Assembly: GCA_949130485.1 (NCBI GenBank)
Contig: OX422196.1
Span: 8,431,797-8,495,796 of the forward strand
Source of the DNA: Agelas oroides
Lineage: Eukaryota; Porifera; Demospongiae; Agelasida; Agelasidae
Length of the DNA: 64,000 bases
Reading direction: 5' to 3'
The notes beneath the pieces were generated by a model, which saw only the letters and a list, made by a program, of their open reading frames with translations, was not told the DNA's origin and did not search any database. Below, in pieces: positions 11,480-21,404 of the stretch. Position numbers and translations under genes: made by a program. The first letter of the stretch is position 1, and each line of letters opens with the position of its first letter.

Positions 11480-11515
<36 letters not shown>

Positions 11516-11960
11516 GGTTACAAAAGAGACATACAGTGGCTTACAGACATAACAGATAACAGACTGGAGTACAGTGACTTGAACAAACAAACTCACAGAC
11601 ACAAAAGTTCCATCCGTTATCGAATCAAGTCTTTCTCCACAACTTTTTATTGCGATTTTCTCCTTTTGTAAGTTCATCGTATATCGGAAATCGTGTCACA
11701 GCAAATCGGGATGGAATCAAGTCACAGCACATCTTTTTTTCCCCCTTTTTTCTTTTCATTCATCAGGAATCAAGGCACAACAAATCGGGATCGAATGAAG
11801 TCACAGCACTCATATCGAAAATCAGGTCACAGCACTTCTTTTTTTTTTTTTTTTTTTTTGGTCTTTTTTTTTTTCTTTTCGTCTTTTTGTCAAAATCGAT
11901 CGACTCCCTAGAAGCGAGGGAGTAGGAGGCGGATGGTGGAGCCTCCTCTGTGCCAACCCC
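10263..11960. other. intergenic, no gene recognised; homopolymer T tracts and short repeats
   Basis: Contains several 8-20 base T runs (around 10460, 10620, 10660, 11245, 11830, 11865), an AG-dinucleotide patch near 11485 and three loose copies of a unit with TCACAGCA and AAATCGGGAT around 11690-11840. No frame gave a recognisable protein. It may be mobile-element debris, but no terminal repeats or domains were found. Confidence 0.5.
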
Positions 11961-12007
11961 CGGGAGGTGAGGGAGGGCACCAGTGCTGTGGGCCAGGCTA
12001 GCTCTCT

Positions 12008-12332
12008 GAACTCAAGGCTGGCGTCACAAGTCCTCACCGCACCTTGGAGCCACAGTACCAGGTTCGAGCTGGCGAGTAGGATCTCTCCTGTTCGGTGGAT
12101 GACTAAGGTCCCAGCGAGCACCCAGCAGGCAGGCACATCTCCAAGGAGGAACCCTGCAAGCTTGCACTATCCACTGCCATTAATTGTCCTCACCGCACCT
12201 TGGAGCCACAGTACCAGGTTCGAGCTGGTGAGTAGGATCTCTCCTGTTCGGTGGATGGCTAAGGTCCCAGCGAGCACCCGGCAGGCCCATCTCCAGGGAG
12301 GAACCCTGCAAGCTCACACTATCCACTACCAT
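12008..12332 (+). repeat. tandem duplication of a 150-160 bp sequence with a tRNA-like B-box motif
   Basis: Two copies (about 12026-12180 and 12186-12332) share GTCCTCACCGCACCTTGGAG, CAGTACCAGGTTCGAGCTGG and GAGGAACCCTGCAAGCT. The segment GGTTCGAGCTGG resembles a Pol III B box, so a SINE origin is possible. No convincing A box or poly-A tail was seen. Confidence 0.6.
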
Positions 12333-12479
12333 GTCCTTGGGCCACCCCTTAAACCCACGGAGAAAAACCCACGGACAAAAAATGCATGGGGAAAAACTCA
12401 TGGACGTACCTCTTACTTACAAGAGAACACACACCTAACCCTCCAAGCCAAGCCATGCACTCACTCATGCCCTCACTCA

Positions 12480-13015
12480 CTCCCTTATGCACCCACCCAC
12501 CCAGGCACCCATCCGCCCAGGCATCCACCCTCCCAGGCATCCACCCTCCCAGGCACCCACCCACCCAGGCACCCACCCACCCAGGCACCCACCCACCCAG
12601 GCAACCACCCGCCCAGGCACCTACTCACTACTCACTCACTGACATGCACACATTCCCAGAACTACCAGCCTAACAAGAACATATACTGGACAGACAGGTA
12701 TTGGACTGACATGTACTGGACTGACATGTACTGGACTGACAGGTACTGGACTGACATGTACTGGACAAACGTGTGTAGAGTGTACGTGTGGTACATGCGT
12801 GTGTGTGACATTGTGTCAGGTTGTGTGTATGCATGTGTGCATATACATGTGTATGAGTGCGTGTGTGTGTGTGTGTATTGTGTGTGCATGTTTGTGACAT
12901 TGTGTCAGGCTGTGTGTGTACATGTGTGTGTGTGTGTGTGTTTGTGTGTGCATGTGTGACATTGTGTCAGGTGTACAGCTTGTGTGTTAGGGTGTATGCT
13001 TGTGTATGAGTGCAT

Positions 13016-13083
<68 letters not shown>
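12480..13083. repeat. cluster of simple repeats
   Basis: In order: a 12-16 bp array of CCCAGGCACCCACCCA (about 12496-12620), five to six copies of a 15-bp unit TACTGGACTGACATG (about 12680-12765), irregular TG-rich DNA (12780-13017) and a pure (TG)n tract (about 13018-13083). No gene. Confidence 0.85.
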
Positions 13084-13084
<1 letters not shown>

Positions 13085-13323
13085 AGAATGGGAAGAGGGC
13101 ATGTATCAGTGTTCATGACGTACATATGTGCAAGCAGCTGAGGTATAGTCAGGTGATAGCAAAATATCATGTGGATTTACAACAACAGGTTTGGCCAGGC
13201 TAGGAAATCATGAAGGCTCTAATCAAGATGGTTACAATGCCATGGTAACTTGGCTGAAGCTTGCATGTGACAACGATAGTTATGGCCAGACATATACAGC
13301 TATAGGGTTAGGGTTAGAGAGAG

Positions 13324-16315
13324 CTACAGGTGCATGGCTTGTGAACTTACCAAGTTTTCATCCTCTTCATCACTCGAGAGGAGGACAGAGAAGTTGTCCT
13401 CCTCTCGAGCCTGCCGAGGCCTCTTTCTGGACCTGGACTCCGCTGCTGGCTCATAGGCAGGTCTTTTAGTGGTGGATCCAGTATCTCCCAATTTGCAAAC
13501 CTTGATAGGCACCAGCCCTTCCTCTCTGGGGTCCTGGAGGAGAAGGAGGATATTTTGAAAAGCTGTTATACCTAACACAACATTTCTTGTTGATCTCCCC
13601 CCATCCCACCCACACCCACACACACACACACACACACTATGAAGGCTTCTTTCATGTTGTAATGTACACTACCAACATATCTGGTACAGTGTAGCAACTT
13701 ACATTGGGGGTGCTTGTAGCAAAGGGTTGGATCTCTTCAGGGAGCTCCAGCTCCTCCTCCTCTGCCTCCAGTGGCCTCTTCCTCACATGGATGGAGGAGG
13801 AGCGTGGTGCTGTCAGGTCCATGTCTGAACATGAAGGGGTGGGGTTCCTACAGGTAAGTTCCATCGACTTGGGGCTCCTGTCTGTGGAGCTTGCCGTGGT
13901 GACTTGGCGGGATGTTGAGGGTGTGGAACCCATACAGGTCAGCTCCATGGACTCCGGAGTGAGTCTGGTGGAGTTGGAGGGAGGAGCTAGAGGTTGTTGC
14001 TGTAGAGAGGAGGAAAAGTGGAAACAACATTATCAAGATGGTTACCATGGCAATGAGTTGCATAAACTGAAAATTTCTTCAGTTCTTCCCACACTAAGCC
14101 ATTGTGTTTACATAAGCATCACTTAAACTTGAATAAAAGATTACTAGCATGGAAAATTTGAAGACGTGTACTCAAGCATGAACGCTACAGGCTGTGACAC
14201 ATGTATGCATGATAAATTCTGACAGTTGATGAAAACGTCAGGTGCTTAGAGCACAAACAGCCATGTTTCCAGCCCATGCTACAAATGCTTTCAATTTACT
14301 ACACAAGTTCTTACTTCTTCCTCCTCCTCCTCCTCCTCCTCCTCGACGGCAGTATGGTATTCATCCTCCGACTCGAGCTCATCGTCAACGGAGGCGGGGG
14401 GAGGGGAGTAGCAATCATCTCCGAGGAGGTCTACATCAGAGTCATCACCCTGGGAGTGGAGAGAAGTTACAGCAAACTTGAATTAAAGACTGCTATAATG
14501 GCTACTTTGAACACACTCAAGCATGAACTCTGCAGGCTGTGACATGATACATCGTGAAACATAACAAAACCTACAACACACTTCTTATTGTTCCCGGCCC
14601 CTGCCTCAAACATGTACAGTTTGCATGAGGATAGCCTGGAATTGAGGGTAAAGTACACAAGCCCTAAGCCTTACTTGCTCCTCCTCTTCTCCCTCTTCCT
14701 CCACCTCCTCTGCAGGCTGCTGAGCCTGCCCCCGGACCCAGTCCTCCCTCTCCTGGAGGACGGCTCTCGGGTCTGTGATGCTGTTCTGTATGTGCATGTG
14801 TGTACAGGCAGCTAGTGAATTGGTGGGTCTATGCAACACATGTCTTCGACTTGAAATGCAGAAAGCTTCTAATAAATTACACTATTCTTGGGAACTGTCG
14901 TAACAATAATGCAAACTAGTGACACCCCTCGTGAAGCTCTGATCCCCCCACAAAGCTTTGTGACCCTATAAATACATGTAGGTTTAAATCTGATGGCTTT
15001 TCTAAACACACAACAACAATATATTATACATATGTACTCACAGGCTCGTCCTCATCAGGCTCATGGTCCGGGGGGACAAAGGGCCGGTTGCTGGCCGCAT
15101 CCAAATACAGGAGGTAAACATGGCAGTTCAGCCGCTTAATCAGAGAGAAGTGTTCCTCTTTTGCAGACTCCTGCTGCTGTTTCAAAGCTTCAAGGTTGTT
15201 GACAATCGCCTCTAATCCCCCTACATCTCTCTCCAGGCTTTCGACCTTCTCCTTCAGCATTGTTTCCCTCTGACGGAGGGTGAGGAGCTCCTCCATCTCT
15301 GTAGAGAGGAAGAAGGTGAGAGCCAAAGTCATAAACAATCCGTACATGTATACTGGTAGCTTATTTAGTTTAACTCTAACCTAATGGACAAAGAAGCCAG
15401 GGTGCAAAGGCTAGACTTGTACACTTCTTTAGCAGATTCACATGGGACAATCCTGAGCTCACATATACCAAGTGAAACAAGCCCAGAACAAGACATGTAT
15501 TCCCTACCTGGGAATGGGGGGATCCCCTTGGGGAGGACGTCCTCCGTCACCTCCTCTTTGGGGATCCCGTGGGCCTTCTCAAGGTGACGGAGAACATTGT
15601 TCACCTGCTGGCCTATCATCTGCCGGCCATCCTCCTGATTTTTGGCAGGTGTTCTCAGGCCCCACACATTGACCCGGTAGGGGGTGTAGCTGCCCTTGCA
15701 TCCCTCCAGGTGGCACCAGAGGTTGCCATTGTCATCTGCGTTGGTTGCTACATGTTCTTTCATGTCCTTCAAGCTCATCTGCAGAGAGAAACCAACAGTA
15801 CTGATGTAAGTGATGATGCTTCTGTGATTTCCACATAGGCATTGGCAAATCATGCTAGCATATGCTGGCATATTAGGTCAATTAATGTAATTGAAAGTAA
15901 ATTTCCTGTAGATTTCTGCATGCTAAATCTGATTTTGTCGGAGATGCTGGTAAGCAAAATTTGCCAATACCTATTTCCACAATCTGTACATGTACTATCA
16001 AGTCTTTTTGCTCTGTAAAATGCCCCCTCCCTCTTCCAACAGGCACCCCAGCCCTCCCACACTAGCAAAACCGCAAATTCAAACCATACCAAATTCAAAA
16101 TTCAAACCACGCGAGGCTAGCTAGCTCGCTATGATTGCTAGCTAGCTAGCCTCGCGTGGCCACCCGGCCCGTTTGTATGGCCATGCGGGCATAATCACAG
16201 ATTAGAATAGCGACTGTTAAAGCTAGTGTAACAAACTTACGGCGCAGGAAGGACGCTGCGGCTGCTGCCTCTGACTGCGGCAAGCGCGAGTTGGCTGAGT
16301 ACGTCTTGATGCCAT
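13324..16315 (-). CDS. acidic coiled-coil protein with one C2H2-like zinc finger, family unknown
   Basis: Seven exons on the minus strand join in frame: 16241-16315, 15508-15778, 15042-15298, 14675-14785, 14315-14449, 13703-13999, 13324-13533, giving about 451 residues. The start is MASRRTQPTRACRSQRQQ. The second exon holds a zinc-finger-like motif (LWCHLEGC ... HLEKAH) after MSLKDMKEHVATN. The third is a coiled coil (EMEELLTLRQRETMLKEKVE), followed by acidic linkers (AEEVEEEGEEEEQ; a Glu run near 14320), a Ser/Pro-rich stretch and two basic clusters (VRKRPLEAEEEE; SRKRPRQAREEDNF) that could be nuclear localisation signals. The C-terminus SVLLSSDEEDENLVS looks like a casein-kinase or SUMO-interaction type patch. 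A nuclear, chromatin or DNA-repair role is only a guess, since I do not recognise the family. All splice sites are canonical and phases agree, so the gene itself is well supported. Confidence 0.8.
16107..16159. repeat. perfect 19-bp inverted repeat (hairpin)
   Basis: CCACGCGAGGCTAGCTAGC at 16107-16125 is exactly complementary to 16141-16159, with a 15-base loop. It sits about 80 bp downstream of the donor site of the coiled-coil gene's first exon. The core GCGAGGCTAG resembles the arm of the dispersed palindrome family. Confidence 0.85.
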
Positions 16316-16769
16316 TCTCAGTCAGGAACAGTTCTCAAAGGAAACTTTGCAAGTCCACAAGGGAGTAGTCGTAATCCAGGAGGGGAAAAGTCGCAATAGA
16401 GTCGCAATGAAGAAAGCACCAACGCCAGGAAACCAGAAAAGAAAGAACAAGGATTGCTCCAGCCATTACCCCCCCCCAGTTTCCCGCCCGATGCATCAAA
16501 CTAACCAACCAGATTAGATTCAAATCAGCCAATCAGATTGAAGTATACCTGGCCGGCCGGCCGAGCAGACGGCTTTAGCCTCGTTCCCAGTTTACAGTCC
16601 TACAGCTTGTAGCCTCTCCTCACATTTGCATCAGTGCATATTAACCAGCAGGAAGATTTTAATTTGTCTGAAAACAAGAAATGCTGCATCTCCAATAACG
16701 GTGCAGCCTGTGTGTACAAGTGGCAGGTGCAGTGGTTACTGTTAGTGTTGCAGAATTATAGCAGAAATG

Positions 16770-17372
16770 GAGGAGCAGCTGAGACTTGGAGGGGAGGAGG
16801 TGCTGAGACTTGGAGAGGAGCTGCTGAGACGTGGAGAGAAACTGCTGAGACTTGGAGGGGAGGAGCTGCTGAGACGTGGAGAGAAACTGCTGAGACTTGG
16901 AGAGGTGGTAGCCTCCTTCCCAGGCTTTAGCCCAGCTTCCCGTCGCTTGCAGCACAGAAATGAATCAATGTCCACGTTCCTTTACAGTTGGATGAGCTGC
17001 TGAGACTTGGAGAGGAGGAGCTGCTGAAACTTGGAGAGGGAGAAGCTGCTGAGACTTGGAGAGAGGAGCTGCTGAGACTTGGAGAGGAGGAGCTGCTGAA
17101 ACTTGGAGAGGAGGAGCTGCTGAAACTTGGAGAGGGGGAAGCTGCTGAGACTTGGAGAGAGGAGCTGCTGAGACTTGGACAGGGAGAGCTGCTGAGACAG
17201 CCTACACAGCTACCTCACCAGTCATCCTGCAAGAGTTACCACGGCCTAAGCAGCTACCTCACCAGTTGTCCTGCAAGAGTTCCCACCAGTACTCTGCAAC
17301 TCCCCTCCAAGTCTCAGCAGCTCCTCTCCAAGTCTCAGCAGCTCCTCTCCAAGTCTCAGCAGCTCCTCCAAC
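16770..17372. repeat. 24-bp minisatellite in both orientations
   Basis: Copies of GAGACTTGGAGAGGAGGAGC-type units run from 16770 to about 17200, broken at 16905-16985 by a segment with a dispersed CTTCCCAGGC element. The same unit returns in reverse orientation at about 17295-17372. Between them (17205-17290) lie two units related to the 41-bp array at 9750-10262. The whole can fold into a long hairpin. Confidence 0.85.
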
Positions 17373-17434
17373 TGTAAAAGGAACGTGGACATTGATTCAC
17401 TGGTATCTGCCCAATGACTGTTACAGCATTTAGT

Positions 17435-17535
17435 ATACAGATAGTTCGACGGACAGACGGACAGACGGACAAATGGACAGACGGACGGATGGACGGACAG
17501 CAGGACGAACAGACAGATGGACGGACGGACAGATC
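17435..17535. repeat. ACGGACAG/ATGGACGG simple repeat
   Basis: About 100 bp of GACA/GACG tetranucleotide-type repeats, followed by a short TG tract at 17538-17552. Non-coding. Confidence 0.8.
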
Positions 17536-17559
17536 ATTGTGTGTGTGTGTGTGCGTGTT

Positions 17560-18058
17560 CTAGAGCATCCATGTCATCTTGATGGCCCGACATATCCCCA
17601 CGTCAGTGTAGTTGAAGTATAGGAGACCAACAAAGGTTGTGATGCTCAGTCCGTACAGCAGCAACCTGGACACAAGCTTCAGCGACTGAGGAAAATAGTC
17701 TTTGATCACCGACTCAATCCCCCTGCAGAGAAACACAAGTACTGCTTGTTCCCAGTCCACCACACTCGTCCCCAGGCTAAGTTATGTCCTACAAGACAGT
17801 AACGTGCTGAATGGGTTAGGGGAACAAGACTAAGAGAACATGAATGGTCCCATTCAGAAGGCCTGGGAACAAGTCTATCAGCACTTACTTGAGGACTGAG
17901 CAGAACTGGCAGAATGTCTGTGCACAAATACAGCATGCTCTGAGACAGTCCTCGCACGCTCCTCGCTCACAGTAGCTACAGCTTTTCACTGTTCCACTCT
18001 TGAGCTTGCAGCATCTGCACACAGCTGCCTTCGTCTTAGCTGAAAGCTCCACTCCCAT
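17560..18058 (-). CDS. short SIVA-derived protein spliced to a membrane-segment exon
   Basis: Two exons (minus): 17889-18058 and 17560-17722, joined in phase across GT-AG, giving about 110 residues. Exon 1 is a deleted copy of SIVA: it starts MGVELSAKTKAAVCRCCK, keeps the whole Cys block (CSYCERGACEDC, CCICAQTFCQFCSVL) and reuses the same donor site. DNA matches to 7593-7767, 7941-7953 and 8184-8216 run almost base for base, with two internal deletions that leave the frame open. Exon 2 is not from SIVA. It reads KGIESVIKDYFPQSLKLVS, a hydrophobic stretch RLLLYGLSITTFVGLLYF and a short tail ending MTWML. By inference the product is a zinc-binding domain anchored by one C-terminal membrane helix. 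Its ATG lies only 32 bp from the divergent TMEM62 start. It could instead be a chance fusion pseudogene, with exon 2 belonging to another gene. Confidence 0.5.
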
Positions 18059-18090
18059 GCTGGTCTCGGAATGAGACTGTCAGGGTGAAG

Positions 18091-21000
18091 ATGGGAGTAA
18101 GATTTGCAGCTACTCTGGTCCTAGCCGGTTTTGTCTCGTGGCTGTCTGCGTTTGCATTCGACTGCTACTACCGCCAGCCTGCCAGTCCCGGAGGGAGGCA
18201 CCCCCGGGACCAGCACCCACCCTTCCCTGGTGGATCACTGGACAACGTATTCTGGTTCCTCCAGGTATATGCACGCATACCACAAGATGCTAATGTTTGA
18301 ATCTGAAAAGACTTATTCGATCATTTAGATCTCCGACATCCATCTCAGTATTGTGAACAACCTAGCTATTGCAGACGATCTGACTTACTTTTGCTCCCAA
18401 GTGGTGTCGTTGGTAAGCCCCTCCCTCGTCTTGGTCACAGGGGACCTCACACATGCCAAGTTTGCTGATGAGCGTTGTTCACAGCAGTTTGAGGAAGAGT
18501 GGAGGGCATACGCTGAGGTACTGGAGCGGACTGGGGTGTGCAAGAAACTCCCATGGCTTGACATCCGTGGAAACCATGGTAGTGAAGCAGAGTAGTGGGT
18601 GTGTCGCTTGGGTTCACTTACCCTTCCTTGTGTTCCTCTTTCTCCCTTGTGTTCCCGTGTCCCTCCTTGTGTTCCTCTTTCTCCCTTGTGTTCCCGTGTC
18701 CCTCCTTCTGTTCCTCTTTCTCCCTTGTGTTCCCGTGTCCCTCCTTCTGTTCCTCTTTCTCCCTGTGTTCCCGTGTCCCTCCTTCTGTTCCTCTTTCTCC
18801 CTTGTGTTCCCGTGTCCCTCCTTCTGTTCCTCTTTCTCCCTGTGTTCCCGTGTCCCTCCTTCTGTTCCTCTTTCTCCCTGTGTTCCCGTGTCCCTCCTTC
18901 TGTTCCTCTTTCTCCCTGTGTTCCCGTGTCCCTCCTTCTGTTCCTCTTTCTCCCTTGTGTTCCCGTGTCCCTCCTTCTGTTCCTCTTTCTCCCTTGTGTT
19001 CCCGTGTCCCTCCTTCTGTTCCTCTTTCTCCCTTGTGTTCCCGTGTCCCTCCTTCTGTTCCTCTTTCTCCCTGTGTTCCCGTGTCCCTCCTTCTGTTCTT
19101 CTTTCTTTCTCGTGCTAACTTCCCTCAGATAATTTTGATGTTGTCTCAAGTTCTGACAGATTCAGGTAAATGTTTCACACTGGTAGTCCCTAACTGCACA
19201 CATTAATAACTCTGCACACACTCCCCCCCACACACCCTCCCCCCACACATACTCCCCACACACATCACACACAGACACTATTCCTCGAGCTGGCGTGATC
19301 ACAGTTCACACTCGTACCGTTACACCCACTCCACTTCCTTTGGCAACTACACCTTCATTGCTATGGACGCCTGTCCCTCCCCTGGACCAAAAAGACCCTA
19401 CAACTTTTTTGGCATTCTCCATGAGGTAAGGAGGTACTGTCGGGTTTGTAGCAGGGAGTTATTGTGTCTCTCTCTATCTCACACACACACACACACACAT
19501 ACACACACACACAGGAAGACCTCAAGAGCTTGCAGCTACTTGTTTCCACGGTTGCCCATGACAACCACACAGTGTGGTTCAGCCACTATCCCTCTGCCAC
19601 CATTACTGCAGATCACCAACAGCTGAGAGCCATAATGAGCTCCTCCATGGCCCACGTCTGCGGGCACCTTCACACCATAGCAAACTTTGTCCCTCGGATG
19701 TACGGGAGACACCCTAGTGGACACCTAGAGCTGGAACTAGGAGACTTCAAAGACAATCGGAAGTTCCGTCTGCTTGCGTTTGACCATGACCTCTTCTCCT
19801 TTATGGACACGACTCTTCGTCAGTGGCCCCTGGTGTTGGTGACCAGCCCAAAAGATGCCCACTTCTCCCTCGCACATCGTGAGCCTCTTGGGAGAATGCG
19901 ACGCTCCTCACATGTACGGTGGGTACAGAAGGAGTTTGTAGTGATGTTGACTCGGTTATAAAAATGGTGCACATTTTTTCTCAATCAATTCAGAATACTA
20001 GCGTTCTCTCCCAATTTAATCACGTCTGTGCGTGTGTGGGTGGACGAACACCCCCTCCCTAGAGCCATCCCAGTGGGAGGTGGACCACTGTATGTGTCTC
20101 CATGGCAACCAGAGAAATATTCAGCTGGCCTGCACACCATCCAGGTGACAGTCAAGGTGAGCTGTCTGCAGAGCACGGTCACAGACAGAGCGGCTAGAGC
20201 CCATCATTCCTTATCTCCTCCAGGACTCTTCAGGTCAGGAGTGCAATGTGACCCAGCTGTTCTCCCTGGACGGAACGGCTCCTCCACTACCCCTGCTACC
20301 AGAGATGTTACTCCTCACTGACCTCAGGTCACTGGTAAGCCGACCTTTGACCTTTGTCCTAGTACATGGGATGATCTCAATTGGTGTGTGTGGCTTTAGC
20401 TGCAGATGGTGTTTCTGTTCCTGTGGCTGTCGCTCCTGGGGTTCCTCATCCTTGGATGGCTTGACAACCGTGAGGGAACACTGTGTGTGTGTGTCCAGGG
20501 AGGGATCTCGTGCATGGCATGTTTGTGGGTGTGTGTGGCTGACAACATAAGCTTCCTCACCCACCAGGGCAGACGTCCCATTTCCACATGCTAGTTCGGA
20601 CCAGAAGTGTCTTCCATCCGCTCATCGCCTACATTCTCTACTTTGGTATAGGTCAGCAATTTTGTTATTTGACCAACTACCCAGATTACAGAAATACGTA
20701 GCCTCATCCCACAGGCTAAGAAATACGCTGAGTGAGTAATGTTCTTGACCGATGTGTCTCAATGCAGGCCCCTGGTACATTGGGGAGTTGCTAACAGGTG
20801 TGTATGGGCTGGTTGGTGTGCATGGTGTGATTGTGGCGGGACACTTTCTTCCTGGCTCCATGACCTACCTCAATGGAGTACTACAGGTGAGGAGAGAGAA
20901 AGAATAGCTTTATTCTCAGGCACGAAACCAGGAGCACGAGGTGAAACAGGTATTTTCTGTTCTCATTTTTTCTACACCCTCCTCTATCTTGTTTTGATTG

Positions 21001-21289
21001 CCCCCTGTGTGTGCAGGTGCTGCTGTTCCAGGTCCCCTTGGTGTGTTACCTCAACTCCCTCCTCTCACGTGACCACAGCTGTGGCTGCCGTTCCCTCCCC
21101 TGCCACCTTGGCATGCTGGTCGTCTTCCTGCTGCAGTGCATGTCAATCTTGAGCACCAGTCCATATGGCTTCATCGCAATCCTAATCAGTCCTGGAATAT
21201 CCTGGACCCTCCCTCTTAGCCTGTACCTCATCTTCCGAGCTCTTAGAACAGACTCCAGAAATTCTTTATGCATACCAAAATCAAATTAG
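18091..21289 (+). CDS. TMEM62: transmembrane protein 62, metallophosphoesterase-fold membrane protein
   Basis: Exons: 18091-18263, 18329-18578, 19129-19165, 19305-19425, 19515-19918, 19994-20156, 20224-20334, 20400 (or 20406)-20469, 20568-20651, 20768-20886, 21017-21289. The start MGVRFAATLVLAGFVSWL is a signal anchor. Calcineurin-type phosphoesterase motifs follow: ISDIHLS, VLVTGDLTHAKF, LDIRGNHDNFD, and later VCGHLHT, so the metal ligands look present. SPGPKRPYNFFGIL and LELELGDFKDNRKFR match the human protein closely. The C-terminal half has several hydrophobic segments (VFLFLWLSLLGFLILGWL, PWYIGELLTGVYGLVGVH, LGMLVVFLLQC), as in the family. The substrate of TMEM62 is unknown. The fourth exon accepts only with AG at 19303-19304. 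It converges on SETD3, with 115 bp between stops. Intron 2 holds a 39-bp array. Confidence 0.93.
18605..19110. repeat. 38/39-bp minisatellite in TMEM62 intron 2
   Basis: Roughly thirteen copies of a unit containing GTGTTCCCGTGTCCCTCC and TTCTGTTCCTCTTTCTCCC; unit length alternates between 38 and 39 bp by a single T. All three + frames stay open through it, and the ORFs of about 200 residues there are artefacts. The pyrimidine-rich strand runs directly into the exon 3 acceptor. Confidence 0.9.
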
Positions 21290-21404
21290 GGTATGATTTT
21301 TCTTTGTATAAAACCATCATCGATCAGAGTTGGTACATAAAACCATCATGAATAGAATGTGTATGAGATGTGTGTCAGTGAGCATGCTGGCAGAAGGAGA
21401 TGGA

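Noticed and set aside
13300..13318. TAGGGTTAGGGTTAG, a telomere-like motif
   Set aside because: Fewer than three repeats inside a gene-rich region. No evidence of a chromosome end.
18085..18090. Earlier start for TMEM62 at a GTG codon (18085)
   Set aside because: The first in-frame ATG is at 18091 and directly opens a signal-anchor sequence. A GTG start is not expected in an animal nuclear gene.
18453..19206. Overlapping ORFs of about 180-250 residues on both strands
   Set aside because: They lie in a 38/39-bp intronic array and translate only the repeat. The flanking TMEM62 exons splice across it.
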